From contig CAWFPR010000031.1 of the NCBI GenBank assembly GCA_963817635.1, positions 1 through 59,414 on the forward strand: a stretch of DNA of 59,414 bases, in the 5' to 3' direction. The position numbers and the translations under genes are program-made. Below, piece by piece: positions 17,587 through 27,488 of this stretch; within the stretch, counting starts at the first letter, position 1; every line of letters begins with the position of its first letter. This stretch comes from CAWFPR01 sp963817635. GTDB lineage: Bacteria; Acidobacteriota; Vicinamibacteria; Vicinamibacterales; 2-12-FULL-66-21. Under the pieces are notes generated by a model. The model had not been told where the DNA came from and made no database searches. It worked only from the letters and a program-made list of their open reading frames with translations.

Positions 17587-19366
17587 ATGTTTGCCGTTGC
17601 GTTGAGTCTCGAGCGGCGCCGTTGCCTCGTTGTCGGAGCCGGCGGTGTGGCGCTGCGCAAAATCCTGTCGCTCGTCGACGAGCAGGCTTTCGTCACCGTC
17701 GTCGCGCCCGCTGCCGTGGCCGAGGTCGAGGCGCTGGCGACGAAGGGCGGATCGAACTCGAACGGCGCCCCTATCGGCCCGGAGAAGCGGGCGAGGACTA
17801 CGCGCTGGTATTCGCGGCGACCGACAATCGGGACGTCAACCGCCAGGTGTTCGAGGAAGGCACGGCAGCCGGCGTGTTCGTGAACGTCGCCGATGACCCC
17901 GAGCTGTGCAGTTTCCATCTGCCCGCGCGCGTGCGGCGCGGCAGGCTCGAGTTGACCGTGGCTTCGGGTGGCGGCGCACCATTCCTGGTCCGTCGGAATC
18001 CGCCAGGCGCTCGATGCGCGTGTCGGGCCCGAGTGGAGCGAGTGGGCCGACGCCGCGGCGATGTTCCGCACCAGGGTGCGGGCCGCCGGCCTCGAACCGC
18101 CCGCCCAGGAAGCGTGCTTCGATCGGTTCTTCAGCGGGACGTTCGACGCGGAGCGTCTGGCGGCGCGTGTGCCTGCGGCTGCGGAGATCGACGAGTGGCT
18201 GACGCCGCCTGCCGCCGAGCCCGCCGGTCCCTGGCCGGTCCGACCGGCTGCCCCGGCGGTCAGGGCGACCGGCAGGGTCTCGCTCGTCGGCGCCGGGCCG
18301 GGCTGCGCCGGTCTGCTGACCGTTCGCGGCCGTGAGCGGCTGTTTGCCTGCGACGCCGTCGTGTACGACCGCCTGGCCGCCGGCGCGCTGCCTCCCTCGC
18401 TGCCGGCCCATGTCGAACTGCACGCAGTCGGCAAGGAGTCGGGCCATCACCCCGTACCGCAGGATCAAATAAACGCGCTCCTCGTCAGGCTGGCGCGCGA
18501 GGGCAAGCGCGTCGTCCGCCTCAAGGGAGGCGACCCGTATGTCTTCGGCCGAGGTGGAGAGGAGGCCGAAGCCCTCGTCGCCGACGGCATACCGTTTGAT
18601 GTCACACCAGGAGTCACTGCCGGAATTGCGGCACCTGCGTTCGCCGGCATCCCCGTGACGCATCGTGGCGAAGCGGTGCAGGTCACGTTCCTGACCGCGC
18701 ACGAGTGCCACAAGGACGGGGGCGCGCAAGTCCGATGGGACCTTCTGGCGCAGGACCCGAACGCTACGCTCGTTGGCTACATGGGCGTCACGGCGATCGG
18801 GAGGGTGGTGGAGCGGCTGACGGCCGCCGGGCTGAGCGGCGGAACTCCGGCAGCGATGATTGAGCATGGCGGAACGGCCGCGCAACGTGCCGTGATCTCG
18901 ACGTTGGACCGGCTCCCCGGCGCCGTTGTGGAAGCCGGGAATCCGGGCGCCGGCCCTGTTCGTGATTGGAAAGGTCGTGCGGCATGCCGCGCGGCTGAAC
19001 TGGATCCTGAGGCGCCCTCTCAGCGGCGAGCGCCTCGCGGTGCCGGCATCCGCGGAAGCCCTGTGCGTGGCGCTCGAGGAGGCGGGCGCCGAGGTCGTCG
19101 CGGTGCCGTTCCCGGTGACACCGGCCGCGCGTGTGGTGCTGGCCGCGAGGCCGCTGACCGGCTGTGTCGTTCGGTCGGCTGTCGAGGTGGAGACATTTGA
19201 TGAGGAGTGCAGCGGGGCGGGGTGGGACACCGGCTGGTGCGTCGGTCAAGCCGCCGCCGACCGCGCCCGCCAGCGCGGCTGGCGTCACATCGAGATCCTG
19301 GACGATCCGGTGGCCGCGAGTCTGGTGGAGCGGGTGGCCGCGCGCGGTTGCCGCTGCGCGCGTTGA
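17587..19366 (+). CDS. cysG: Siroheme synthase fusion: CysG-N dehydrogenase, CobA methylase, HemD-like tail; three frameshifts
   Basis: Converts uroporphyrinogen III to siroheme. N-terminal NAD-binding precorrin-2 dehydrogenase/ferrochelatase domain: RRRCLVVGAGGVALRKILSL, ALVFAATDNRDVNRQVFEEG, VNVADDPELCSFHLPA. Central SAM methyltransferase: VSLVGAGPGCAGLLTVRGRE, RLKGGDPYVFGRGGEEAEAL, TPGVTAGIAAPAFAGIPVTH. About 115 C-terminal residues (GERLAVPASAEALCVALEEA to RGWRHIEILDDPVAASLVER) resemble half of a uroporphyrinogen III synthase. Frame changes near 17752, 17975 and 18935; after each the family sequence resumes. Restored length about 592 aa. The HemD assignment is less sure than the other two. 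Confidence 0.82.
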
Positions 19367-20321
19367 GACGCGCGGCGCACGCCTCGCGGGCGCCACGGCC
19401 ATCGCGGCGCTCTCGGCGGTCCTGATTGCGTCGGCGCCGCAGCGGATGCCCACCCGGACCGATCGCCCCACGGCCCGGCTCGGCGTGGTGAGCTTCTACA
19501 ACCCCCGGCTGATGTACATGAAGTACCAGCCGCTCGCCGACTATCTGTCCCAGCACACACCCTGGCGGGTCGAACTCGATTTGGGCGCCTCGTACAGCGA
19601 GACCGTTGCGCGGTTGTGCGCGGGCGAGGTCCAGCTCGCGTATCTCGGACCCTTGTCCTATCTGCGCGCCGTCGAAGCGTGCGGCGCGCGGGCCATCGTC
19701 CGGCTCAACACGGGCAAGAGTGCGACGTATCAGAGCTACATCCTCGTGCGTCAGGACAGTCCCATTCGCACGCTCGGCGACCTGCGAGGCCGCGGTGTCG
19801 GATTCGGCGCGCGGCTCTCGACTTCGGCGCACCTGATGCCCCGCGCCATGCTCGAAGCCGCCGGCCTGCGGTCGGGACGGGATTTCGGCTGTCACTATTA
19901 CGGGCACCACGAGGGCGCCACTCGTGGCGTGCTCCTCGGCGAGGTGGCTGCCTGCGGCGTGCGCGACCTTGTCGGCGACGCCTTCCTGGTCCGCGGGTTG
20001 CGCGTGCTGGCGCGATCCGGGCCCATTCCGAACTTCCCGCTCGCGATCGGACCGGCGAGTCCCGACGGATTCGAGCGGGCGATCGTCCAGGCTCTGGTCG
20101 AGCTGCCGGGATCGGACCAGGCGATCGCCCGGCTGATGGCCGATTGGGACACCGAGCTGGCGAGTGGTTTTGCGCTGGCCGACCCCACGGCGTACGAACC
20201 CGTGGGTGAGCTCGCGAGGCGGATCCTCGGGCCACGCGCGCTCATCGCTCCTCCGGAATCGCTCGTCTGCGGTCCGCCGGCGACGCCACCGGGCGATCCA
20301 AAACGCCCCCGGGATCGCTGA
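19363..20321 (+). CDS. PhnD-like periplasmic substrate-binding protein
   Basis: About 320 aa, type II periplasmic binding fold of the phosphonate/phosphite (PhnD) group: TARLGVVSFYNPRLMYMKYQ, LADYLSQH, VQLAYLGPLSYLRAVEACGA, LRGRGVGFGARLSTSAHLMP, CHYYGHHEGATRGVLLGEVA. No permease or ATPase gene is near; it is followed after one base by a histidine kinase, so it likely presents a ligand (an oxyanion such as sulfite or thiosulfate is a guess) to the kinase. The start is uncertain: no normal start lies in frame near the signal-like stretch ATAIAALSAVLIASAP. TTG 19363, overlapping the previous stop, plus one missing base gives a sensible signal peptide beginning MRRAAHASR. Confidence 0.78.
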
Positions 20322-20322
20322 C

Positions 20323-21795
20323 GTGCCAAGAATCGGCCTGCGCGGCAAGTTCATCCTGTACTCGAACACCGTGATTGTGGTCACGATGGCGGCCGCGACG
20401 TTCCTGGCGGCGCTGCACGACCGGCGCGCGCACTACGCAGCGGCGCGCGACCACTTGACGAGCGTCGCCGGGGCGCTGTCGATCGCAATCACCGATGCGC
20501 TCATGTACGAGGATCTCGGCTATCTCAGCGAGACCGGCCTCACGGACAACTACATCGCCGAGATTCTGCGGCAGCACGACGATCACCTGCGGTACGTGAT
20601 CGTGTCGGACGCCAACGGCCGCATCACCCACTCGAATCGATGGCCGCTGCTCGGCACGCCCTTCGAGCGTGCACTGGGCCCTTCGGCGATTGGACAGGAC
20701 CCGGTGCCGATCGAGCGGATCGAGAATGGCGAACGGGTGATCGAACTGACCATACCGCTGAACATCTCGACGAGGTTCTGGGGATCGGTCACGCTCGGCT
20801 ATTCCACGGTCCCGATCGAACAGGAGCTCGCCGCGTTCCTGTGGCGGCTGATTCAGGTCGCGCTGCTCCTGATGCTGGCCAACTCCGTGCTGACGATGTT
20901 GTACGTCGAATCGTTGATCGGTCCGGTTCTGCTGCTGCATCAGCGGATGAAGGCGGCCGCGGCCGGCGATCTCGGCGCGCGCGTGTCCGAGCGGCGGCCG
21001 GCCGACGAGGTCAGCGACCTCGGCGTGGAGTTCAATCGGATGATGAACGAGCTCGAGGAGGCCCGGGAACGCGACCGCGAGCGCCAGACGCACCAGGCCC
21101 ACACCGAGAAGATGGTCGCGCTGGGCACGCTCGCCGCCGGCGTGGCCCACGAGGTGAACAATCCCCTGGGCGGCATCCTGGCCTGCATCGACAACATGCG
21201 CTCGGATCCCGAGGACCGCGAGATGCGCGAGCGGTACCTCGGGCTCATGCACGACGGCCTCCGGCGGATTGAACGCACGGTCGCCAACCTGCTCGACCTC
21301 TCGCGCCGCCGCGACCTGCGTCCGGCGCCGACGGCCGTGAACCGCTGCCTCCGCCACGTCACGGAACTCGTGGACTACCAGTTGCGCCGCGACGGTATCG
21401 CGCTCACGCTCGATCTCGACGCGGACGACCCGATGGTGCTCGGCGATCATTTCCAGATCGAGCAGCTGTTCCTCAACCTCGTGCTCAACGCCGTGCAGGC
21501 GATGCCGGGCGGCGGCTCGCTCACGCTCCGGACGCTCCAGCGCCACGGACGCGTGATGGTCGAGGTGCGCGACACGGGAAACGGGATCGACCCGGCGATC
21601 CGCGAACGCATTTTCGACCCGTTTTTCTCCACGCGGGCGGTGGGCGAGGGGACGGGCCTCGGCCTCGCCGTGAGCGACAGCATCGTGGCGGCCCACGGAG
21701 GCCGCATCGAAGTCGAAAGCCAGCCGGGCGCGGGCTCGGTGTTTCGTGTGATACTGCCGGCCGGTCCGCCGCCCGCCGCGCACACTGGAGCGTGA
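20323..21795 (+). CDS. Membrane histidine kinase of the dsr-linked two-component system
   Basis: 490 aa from GTG 20323, two bases after the binding-protein stop. Layout: membrane helix near the N-terminus (FILYSNTVIVVTMAAATFLA), a periplasmic sensor of about 140 residues, a second helix (LIQVALLLMLANSVLTMLYV), a HAMP linker, the phospho-acceptor His in LAAGVAHEVNNPLGGI (about 277), and ATPase boxes NLVLNAVQAMPGG, VRDTGNGID, FDPFFSTR, GEGTGLGLAVS. It is NtrB-like in the catalytic part. Genetic coupling to the PhnD-like gene suggests that the binding protein docks on the periplasmic domain. The stop lies one base before the regulator. Confidence 0.9.
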   Translation: MPRIGLRGKFILYSNTVIVVTMAAATFLAALHDRRAHYAAARDHLTSVAGALSIAITDALMYEDLGYLSETGLTDNYIAEILRQHDDHLRYVIVSDANGRITHSNRWPLLGTPFERALGPSAIGQDPVPIERIENGERVIELTIPLNISTRFWGSVTLGYSTVPIEQELAAFLWRLIQVALLLMLANSVLTMLYVESLIGPVLLLHQRMKAAAAGDLGARVSERRPADEVSDLGVEFNRMMNELEEARERDRERQTHQAHTEKMVALGTLAAGVAHEVNNPLGGILACIDNMRSDPEDREMRERYLGLMHDGLRRIERTVANLLDLSRRRDLRPAPTAVNRCLRHVTELVDYQLRRDGIALTLDLDADDPMVLGDHFQIEQLFLNLVLNAVQAMPGGGSLTLRTLQRHGRVMVEVRDTGNGIDPAIRERIFDPFFSTRAVGEGTGLGLAVSDSIVAAHGGRIEVESQPGAGSVFRVILPAGPPPAAHTGA

Positions 21796-21796
21796 C

Positions 21797-23200
21797 ATGT
21801 CGATCTGTGGTCAACGTCTGCTCATCGTCGAGGACGAGCCTCTCCTGCGAGTCAGCCTGTCGGACGGGTTGCGCAAGGAGGGGTGGACCGTCGATGCCGC
21901 CGCCGACGGGGAACAGGGTCTTGCGGCGTTCGAAAAGCACCTGCACGATCTCGTCATCGCCGACCTGGTGATGCCGAAGCTGCCAGGGCTCGAACTGCTC
22001 CGCCGCATCAAGGCCCTCCAGCCGACAACGACCGTGATCATCATGACCGCCCACGGCTCGGTGGATCGGGCGGTCGAGGCGATGCGCGAAGGCGCCGCCG
22101 ATTTCCTCACCAAGCCGTTCTCGATGTCGCAGCTCCTGGTGCGCCTCGACAACGTCTGCTCGATGCGCGTGCTCCGGGAGCAGAACGAACGCCTCCAGGA
22201 GCAGCTCGAGGACCGATATTCCTTCGCGAACATCACCGGACGTTCGAAGCGCATGCAGGAGGTGTTCGAGCTGGTCCGCCAGGTGGCCGATTCCGACGCA
22301 TCGGTGCTGATTCACGGCGAGAGCGGCACCGGCAAGGAAATGGTGGCGTCGGCGCTGCACTTCAACTCGCGCCGGCGCGCCGGTCCCTATGTGCGCGTCA
22401 GCTGCGCGTCGCTGCCCGAGTCCCTCGTGGAATCCGAACTGTTCGGCTACGAGAAGGGCGCCTTCACCGGCGCGAGCCAGCGCCGGATCGGACGGTTCGA
22501 GGCCGCGAGCGGAGGCACGCTTCTGCTCGACGAGATTGGCGACCTGCCGGTCAACTTCCAGGTGAAGCTCCTGCGCGTCCTCCAGGAGCGTCAGATCGAG
22601 CGGCTGGGGTCAAATCGTCCGGTGTCGGTGGACGTCAGGATCATCGCCGCCTCGCTGCGCCCGCTCGAGGAGGAGATCGCCGAAGGCACGTTCCGGCAGG
22701 ATCTCTACTTCCGGATCAATACCGTGACCATCGACGTGCCGCCCCTGCGCGAGCGGACCGAGGATATCCCGTTGCTCGCCAGCGTCTTCCTCCGGGAGTT
22801 CACCCAGCACCGCGCGCGGCCGATCGAAGGGTTTTCCGACAGCGCGCACGAAGTGCTCATGGCCCACAGCTGGCCCGGCAACGTCCGGGAGCTGCGCAAC
22901 ACCGTGGAACGGGCCGTTCTTTTCTGCCGCGGGACGATGGTGACGGTCGACGACCTGCCGGCGGGCCTCCGCGGCAGCAGCGACCGAGCCTGGCTTCCGG
23001 TGGACGCCAAGGAGCCGATTCCGCTCCAGCAGGCTGTCGCTCGTGCCGAAATCGACGCGATCCACCGCGCCCTCGCGGCGACAGCCGGCCGTCGGGCGGA
23101 GGCCGCCGAACTGCTCGGCATCACGCGCAAGACACTGTGGGAAAAAATGCGTGGGTACGCCATCGAACCCGAAGCGACCCCGGGCGCTTCGCGGACGTAG
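21797..23200 (+). CDS. NtrC-type sigma-54 response regulator
   Basis: 467 aa, intact. Receiver domain with phospho-acceptor Asp56 (LVIADLVMPKLPG) and Lys106 (TKP); AAA+ activator domain with Walker A GESGTGKE (174-181), an exact GAFTGA loop (221-226) for contacting sigma-54, and Walker B TLLLDE; C-terminal Fis-type helix-turn-helix (RAEAAELLGITRKTLWEKMR). It is paired with the kinase just upstream. A sigma-54 promoter and a 24-bp palindrome stand directly after it in front of the porin gene, so that porin is the most obvious target; the whole dsr operon may be another. Confidence 0.93.
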   Translation: MSICGQRLLIVEDEPLLRVSLSDGLRKEGWTVDAAADGEQGLAAFEKHLHDLVIADLVMPKLPGLELLRRIKALQPTTTVIIMTAHGSVDRAVEAMREGAADFLTKPFSMSQLLVRLDNVCSMRVLREQNERLQEQLEDRYSFANITGRSKRMQEVFELVRQVADSDASVLIHGESGTGKEMVASALHFNSRRRAGPYVRVSCASLPESLVESELFGYEKGAFTGASQRRIGRFEAASGGTLLLDEIGDLPVNFQVKLLRVLQERQIERLGSNRPVSVDVRIIAASLRPLEEEIAEGTFRQDLYFRINTVTIDVPPLRERTEDIPLLASVFLREFTQHRARPIEGFSDSAHEVLMAHSWPGNVRELRNTVERAVLFCRGTMVTVDDLPAGLRGSSDRAWLPVDAKEPIPLQQAVARAEIDAIHRALAATAGRRAEAAELLGITRKTLWEKMRGYAIEPEATPGASRT

Positions 23201-23268
23201 CATCCGCGGCGCCACGGCGTTACGTCCGCGTGACGGCCGGTCGACACGCCTCCCGCAAATATCCGCGT

Positions 23269-23292
23269 AAATCATTGATTAATCAGTGATTT
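23269..23292. promoter_or_regulatory. 24-bp near-perfect palindrome, likely activator site
   Basis: Half-sites AAATCATTGATT and AATCAGTGATTT mirror each other with one mismatch about 30-50 bp upstream of the -24/-12 elements at 23310-23324. AT-rich symmetry in a GC-rich stretch stands out. It is probably the enhancer bound by the response regulator encoded just upstream. Confidence 0.65.
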
Positions 23293-23309
23293 AGCCTGTC
23301 CACATCTCC

Positions 23310-23324
23310 GGCACATCAGTTGCA
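23310..23324 (+). promoter_or_regulatory. Sigma-54 promoter of the porin gene
   Basis: GGCAC, five bases, TTGCA: the GG and GC dinucleotides are spaced 12 bases from first to first, as required for -24/-12 promoters. It lies about 55 bp upstream of the porin start, preceded by a palindrome and by the gene for a sigma-54 activator. Confidence 0.75.
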
Positions 23325-23380
23325 GCCCGACTGGACGGCCGAGCACTCGCAGGCCGGCCCATTCAGTAGGAGGCATTCAG

Positions 23381-24935
23381 ATGCGCAAGGCGATGACGGT
23401 GGCGGTGGCTCTGGCCGGGCTGCTCGCGGCCGCGCTGCCGGCTGGAGCGAATCCGCAGCAGGTGAGCGGGGCAGATCCGGCAACGACAGCAACGACTACC
23501 GACCAGGCCAAGCCGGCGACCGACAAGGCCAAGCCAGCCGACACGGCCAAGCCGGCGACCGACCAGGCCAAGCCAGCCGACGCGGCGAAGCCCGCCGACG
23601 CCAAGGCCCAGACGCCGGCACCGGCGAAGCCCAACCCGAACGCCCTGACCAAGAGCACCTACGGCGGCGGCTTCCGCCTTGGGTCCGAAGACGGCCGCTT
23701 CATGATCCGGATTTTCGCGGCCACGCAGTTTCGCTATACATACATGGTGTACGACAACGAGGTGAACGGGAATTCCGAGGACTATTCCAATTTCTATATG
23801 CGCCGTGCCCGTCTGTGGTTCGACGGCAACGCTTATAACCCGAAGTTCACTTATGCCTTCCAGATTCAACTCGAGCCGCAGTCAGCGGTCAACCTCCACG
23901 ACGCGTGGGTCCAGTACGCACTCGATCCGATGTTCCAGGTCGGCGTCGGGCGCAACAAGGTCGGGTACGGGCTCGAATTCGTCAACTCCGGGTTCGGCAA
24001 CAACTTCGTCGATCGGTCGATCTTCTCGGGTGAAACCGACATCTCCAACGGCGGCGGCTTCTCGAAGTGGCCGGGCGGCGGGGTCGAGAATTTCGCGACG
24101 TCCGGCGAGGACGCGAATACCGGCTATCCCGTCGGCGGGCTGAACCTCTTCCGGTCCCAGGGCCTGCAGGTCTCCGGCAAGACCACCGCGAAGGGTCCCG
24201 TGTTCGAGTATCAGACCGGGATCTGGCAGGGCAGGAATACCAAGGGCTCCAGCAACCCCGCCACCGGCCATCTCCTTGCCGGGCGCGTGGGCTTCTACCC
24301 GAACGGCTGGATCAACTGGCTCTTCGCCGGCGACGTGGACAACACGCAGACGTTCAAGACCGGCATCCTCGCCTCGGCGTATCGCGACGCGCGCAAGCGC
24401 AAGGTGAACGCCGCGGGGCACCACGGTGCCGACCTACGACACGACCGACAACGGGTTCGACGTCGCGTTCATGGCGCGCTACCGCGGCTTCTCGGCCGAT
24501 CTCGAATGGGCGACCGAGACCTTCAAGCTTGATGACGCGACTCTGGTCGGCGAAAACCAGTTCGACCGTGGCGGCTGGCGCGCGCAGTTCGGCTACTTCC
24601 TGAAGCCGAAGAAGGTCGAGGCGGTCGCACGGTACGCCGAGGTCGAGCGCCTGAAGAACGCGACGCCTGTCGCCGCCCGCAATTCCGGGTTGGGCCTGGC
24701 GAAGGTGTTGAACTCGGCCGGCACCTACCAGGACGCGCTCGAAGGCAAGATGACCGAAATGACGTTCGGCCTGAACTGGTATCTCTCCAATTCGGCGCAC
24801 CAGCACGTGATCTTCGTGGACTACTCGCGCATGGGCCGCCAGTTCGGCGGGTTCGTGAGCGGCAACAGCATCATGGGTGGCGTGCCCGATCAGAAGGACG
24901 ATCGGGTGCGGGCGATGCTCCAGCTGAAGTTCTGA
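23381..24935 (+). CDS. OprO/OprP-like outer-membrane porin, one frameshift
   Basis: About 517 aa once an extra G near 24415 is removed (NAAG then TTVPTYDTTDNGFDVAFMAR). Signal peptide MRKAMTVAVALAGLLAAALP; then about 45 residues of Ala/Lys/Pro/Asp-rich repeats (units like DQAKPATDKAKPAD) that could span the periplasm or touch the cell wall; then a beta-barrel of the phosphate-selective porin type (FYMRRARLWFDGNAYNPKFT, VGVGRNKVGYGLEFVNSGFG) ending in Phe (MLQLKF). AGGAGG precedes ATG 23381. It probably admits an anion used or exported by the dsr pathway. Its own sigma-54 promoter separates it from the operon. Confidence 0.85.
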
Positions 24936-24992
24936 CGCGGGGCGCGACGTTAGCTCGGCGGCCGCGCGCACGACGGGTCGCTAGCAGATTGG

Positions 24993-25033
24993 TGACGCTC
25001 GCCTCGCGGTGAAGACCGTGCAGGCGAGCGTCA
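24993..25033. terminator. Hairpin terminator between porin and the convergent gene
   Basis: TGACGCTCGCCT and AGGCGAGCGTCA form a perfect 12-bp stem around 17 bases, followed by TTTG. It lies between two convergent genes and could end transcription from both sides. Confidence 0.65.
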
Positions 25034-25093
25034 TTTGTGCGGCGGGTCTTCGGCCGGCCGTCCGGCCATCGGACCTTCCGTCCATCACGCGGC

Positions 25094-25634
25094 TCAACCC
25101 AGCTCGTTCCTGACCGTTCGTCCCACGTCACGCGCCGCGAGCGAGTCGAAGTGCTCCCTGGCCCGATCCGGCCGCTCCGATACGCCTGTAGAGATCGGCG
25201 AGCGCGCGATCGTCGCGCACGTCGGGCGAGTCCGCGACTTCGACCGCGTGCTGCAGCTCGTGGCCGAGCGTCGCGATCATCTCCTCCGGCAGGCCGGCCG
25301 GGGCAATCTGGATGCGGAGGTACCGCTGCCCGTGCGCGCAGGCCGCCAGCATCAGGCGCCCCGCGAGCGAAATGGGCAGCGCCGGAGCCGCCTCGACATA
25401 GACGATGACGTCGCTGCGCTCGATGCGGTCGAGCAGGCGCGCGAAGGTGAGCGAGCGATGCGCACCATCGTCGAGCAGCGTCCTGATGAGTGCACCGACG
25501 CCGCGCACGTGACGATCTGGTGCGGTGAGCATCGCGTCGATCCGCTCGCGCGCGATCGGCGCGCGGGAGCGTGAAGCCGGGGGTTCGCCGAGTGAGACGG
25601 TCGTGACGAGCAGGGCCAACAGGACTGCGAGCAC
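25094..25634 (-). CDS. Secreted protein with HELQH metallopeptidase-like motif, one frameshift
   Basis: ATG 25634 starts a signal peptide (MLAVLLALLVTTVSLG). The mature part contains RSDVIVYVEAAPALPISLAG and the HExxH-type GHELQHAVEVADS, so a zinc-bound fold is likely, although it is far shorter than classical peptidases. An extra G near 25140 truncates the raw frame; after correction it ends HFDSLAARDVGRTVRNELG at TGA 25094-25096, about 179 aa. I have seen similar single-gene families in soil Acidobacteriota genomes, function unknown. It is one of the better hints to the host phylum. Confidence 0.65.
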
Positions 25635-25823
25635 TGGGACCTCCTTCAGCGAGAAGGCCCCTCATCCAGGCACGCGCGTCGATGTTGCGTCGCGCCAGTC
25701 GCCGGCCTCCACTCCGGCGACCTGCGACGTTAGACGGGACGCCGGCCGTTTATGTTTGCTCGTGTGCGCTCGTGGCACGCGCGCGACACTCGAGGGACAG
25801 GTGGTGTGAGGAGGGAAAGAGGA

Positions 25824-25925
25824 AATGGTAAAAGGAAATGGTAAAATGGTAAATGGTAGACCATTCCCCCCATTCCTCCCATCTACCATCTACCATCTAC
25901 CATCTACCATCTGCCATCTACCATT
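25824..25925. repeat. Heptamer tandem repeat downstream of glgC
   Basis: Six consecutive CCATCTA/G units occupy 25879-25920, preceded at 25824-25865 by AATGGTA-type units that are roughly their complement. The two blocks can pair into a long imperfect hairpin just past the glgC stop. The unit length (7 bp) matches a different repeat near 49.75 kb. Confidence 0.85.
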
Positions 25926-25934
25926 TCTGTTTCT

Positions 25935-27186
25935 CTACAACCCTCGCGTGACTTCCGCGCCCTTGGGAACGATGATGATGCCGTCCCGGATGGCGAAGCC
26001 TTCGCCGTCGAGATGCTCGATGCCCTGGTCGTTCACCAGGCGGACGCCGTCGGCGATTCGCGCGTTCTTGTCGACGATCACGCGATCGAGCACGACGTCG
26101 CGGCCGATGCCCAGCGGCGTCGCCTGTCCACCGAATTCCCCTTCGTACGAGTCGGCGCCCAGCAGCACCGAGCGGCTGATCCTCGTGCCCGGCGCTCACG
26201 CGCGTGCGGATGCCGATGACCGAATCGACGATCTCGCACTGATCCAGGTAGCAGCCCTCGGCCACGATCGACGCGTCGATGCGGCAGTCGTGTATCCGCG
26301 TGCCCGGCAGGAATCGCGGGTGCGTGTAGATCGGCCACCTGGGATGGAAGAAGTTGAACGGCGCGCCCCGGCGCGTCAACTGGATGTTGGCGTCGTAGAA
26401 TGCGGCAATCGTCCCCACGTCGGCCCAGTAGCCGCGGAAGATGTACGGGTTGACGCGGTGGGTGGAGAGCGCCTTCGGGATGATCTCCTTGCCGAAGTCG
26501 ATGCCGGGCTGCTGGAGGATCTCGAGCAGCACGTCGCGCGAGAAGACGTAAATGCCCATGGACGCCACGAAGGGCTTGTCCGGCGTCACGCCTCCCGCGG
26601 CTGACCCTCTTGGCACGCTGCTGCCGATTTCGGCGAGTCGCGCGGCGTTGGGCTTCTCCTCGAACCCGCCGATCGTCCCCAGCTCGTCGAAACGGAAGAT
26701 GCCCATCTGCGTCGCATCTTCGGCCGTGACCGGCTGCGCCGCGAGCGTGATGTCGGCGCGGCTCTCGATGTGCGATTCGATCAGCTCGCAGAAGTCCATG
26801 CGGTAGAGGTGGTCGCCCGCGAGGATCAGGTAGTAGTCGGCGTCGTAGCCGGCGAAGTGCCGCGCGGCCTGGCGGACGGCGTCTGCCGTGCCCTGAAACC
26901 AGTCGGAGCTCTCCGGCGTCTGCTCGGCAGCCAGCACCTCGACGAAGCCGTCGGAGAAGACGTCGAGCCGGTAGGTCTGCGCGATGTGGCGATTGAGCGA
27001 GGCCGAGTTGAACTGCGTGAGCACGAAGATCCGCTTGAGCCCCGCATGCAGGCAGTTGCTGATGGGAATATCGATCAGCCGGTACTTGCCGCCGAGCGGC
27101 ACGGCCGGCTTCGATCGCATGTGCGTCAGCGGGTAGAGTCGCGTCCCGCGGCCGCCACCGAGAATGAGTGTCAGGACGTCATTCAT
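25935..27186 (-). CDS. glgC: Glucose-1-phosphate adenylyltransferase, one frameshift
   Basis: Makes ADP-glucose for glycogen synthesis. About 416 aa once one extra base near 26188 is removed. N-terminal nucleotidyltransferase: LTLILGGGRGTRLYPLTHMR, SKPAVPLGGKYRLIDIPISN, ILAGDHLYRMDFCELI, GGFEEKP; then YWADVGTIAAFYDANIQL and a left-handed beta-helix C-terminus (DCRIDASIVAEGCYLDQCEI; after the shift LGIGRDVVLDRVIVDKNARI). No other glycogen gene is adjacent. The 300 bp upstream (27187-27488) hold no gene; they contain short GC-rich inverted repeats and must carry its promoter. Confidence 0.9.
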
Positions 27187-27488
27187 GACAACATCTTACG
27201 TCGGTAACCCATCTGTGCGGAGCGGCTGCGGGATTCGATCCCACAGGCCTCGAACGTCGCAACTAGGAGTCCTGCCGCCTGACGATTTCGCACGCCCGTC
27301 ACGTTCCTGAGACGGCGCCGTTACAGCCGGGTGCGATAAAGGGAGTGCCGGCCGGCGGCCGGTGGTCGGAATCCCGAGAGGGTGGAGACCAGACGCGGGC
27401 AGCATGTCCCGCGCGGGGCCTCCGGCTTTCCCTCGCCGATCACCGGGCGCCGGCCGTTTCCGGCCTCTTGCCCTCGACCGAACGCGGG

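Noticed and set aside
25879..25920. CRISPR-like array after glgC
   Set aside because: Contiguous 7-bp units without spacers.
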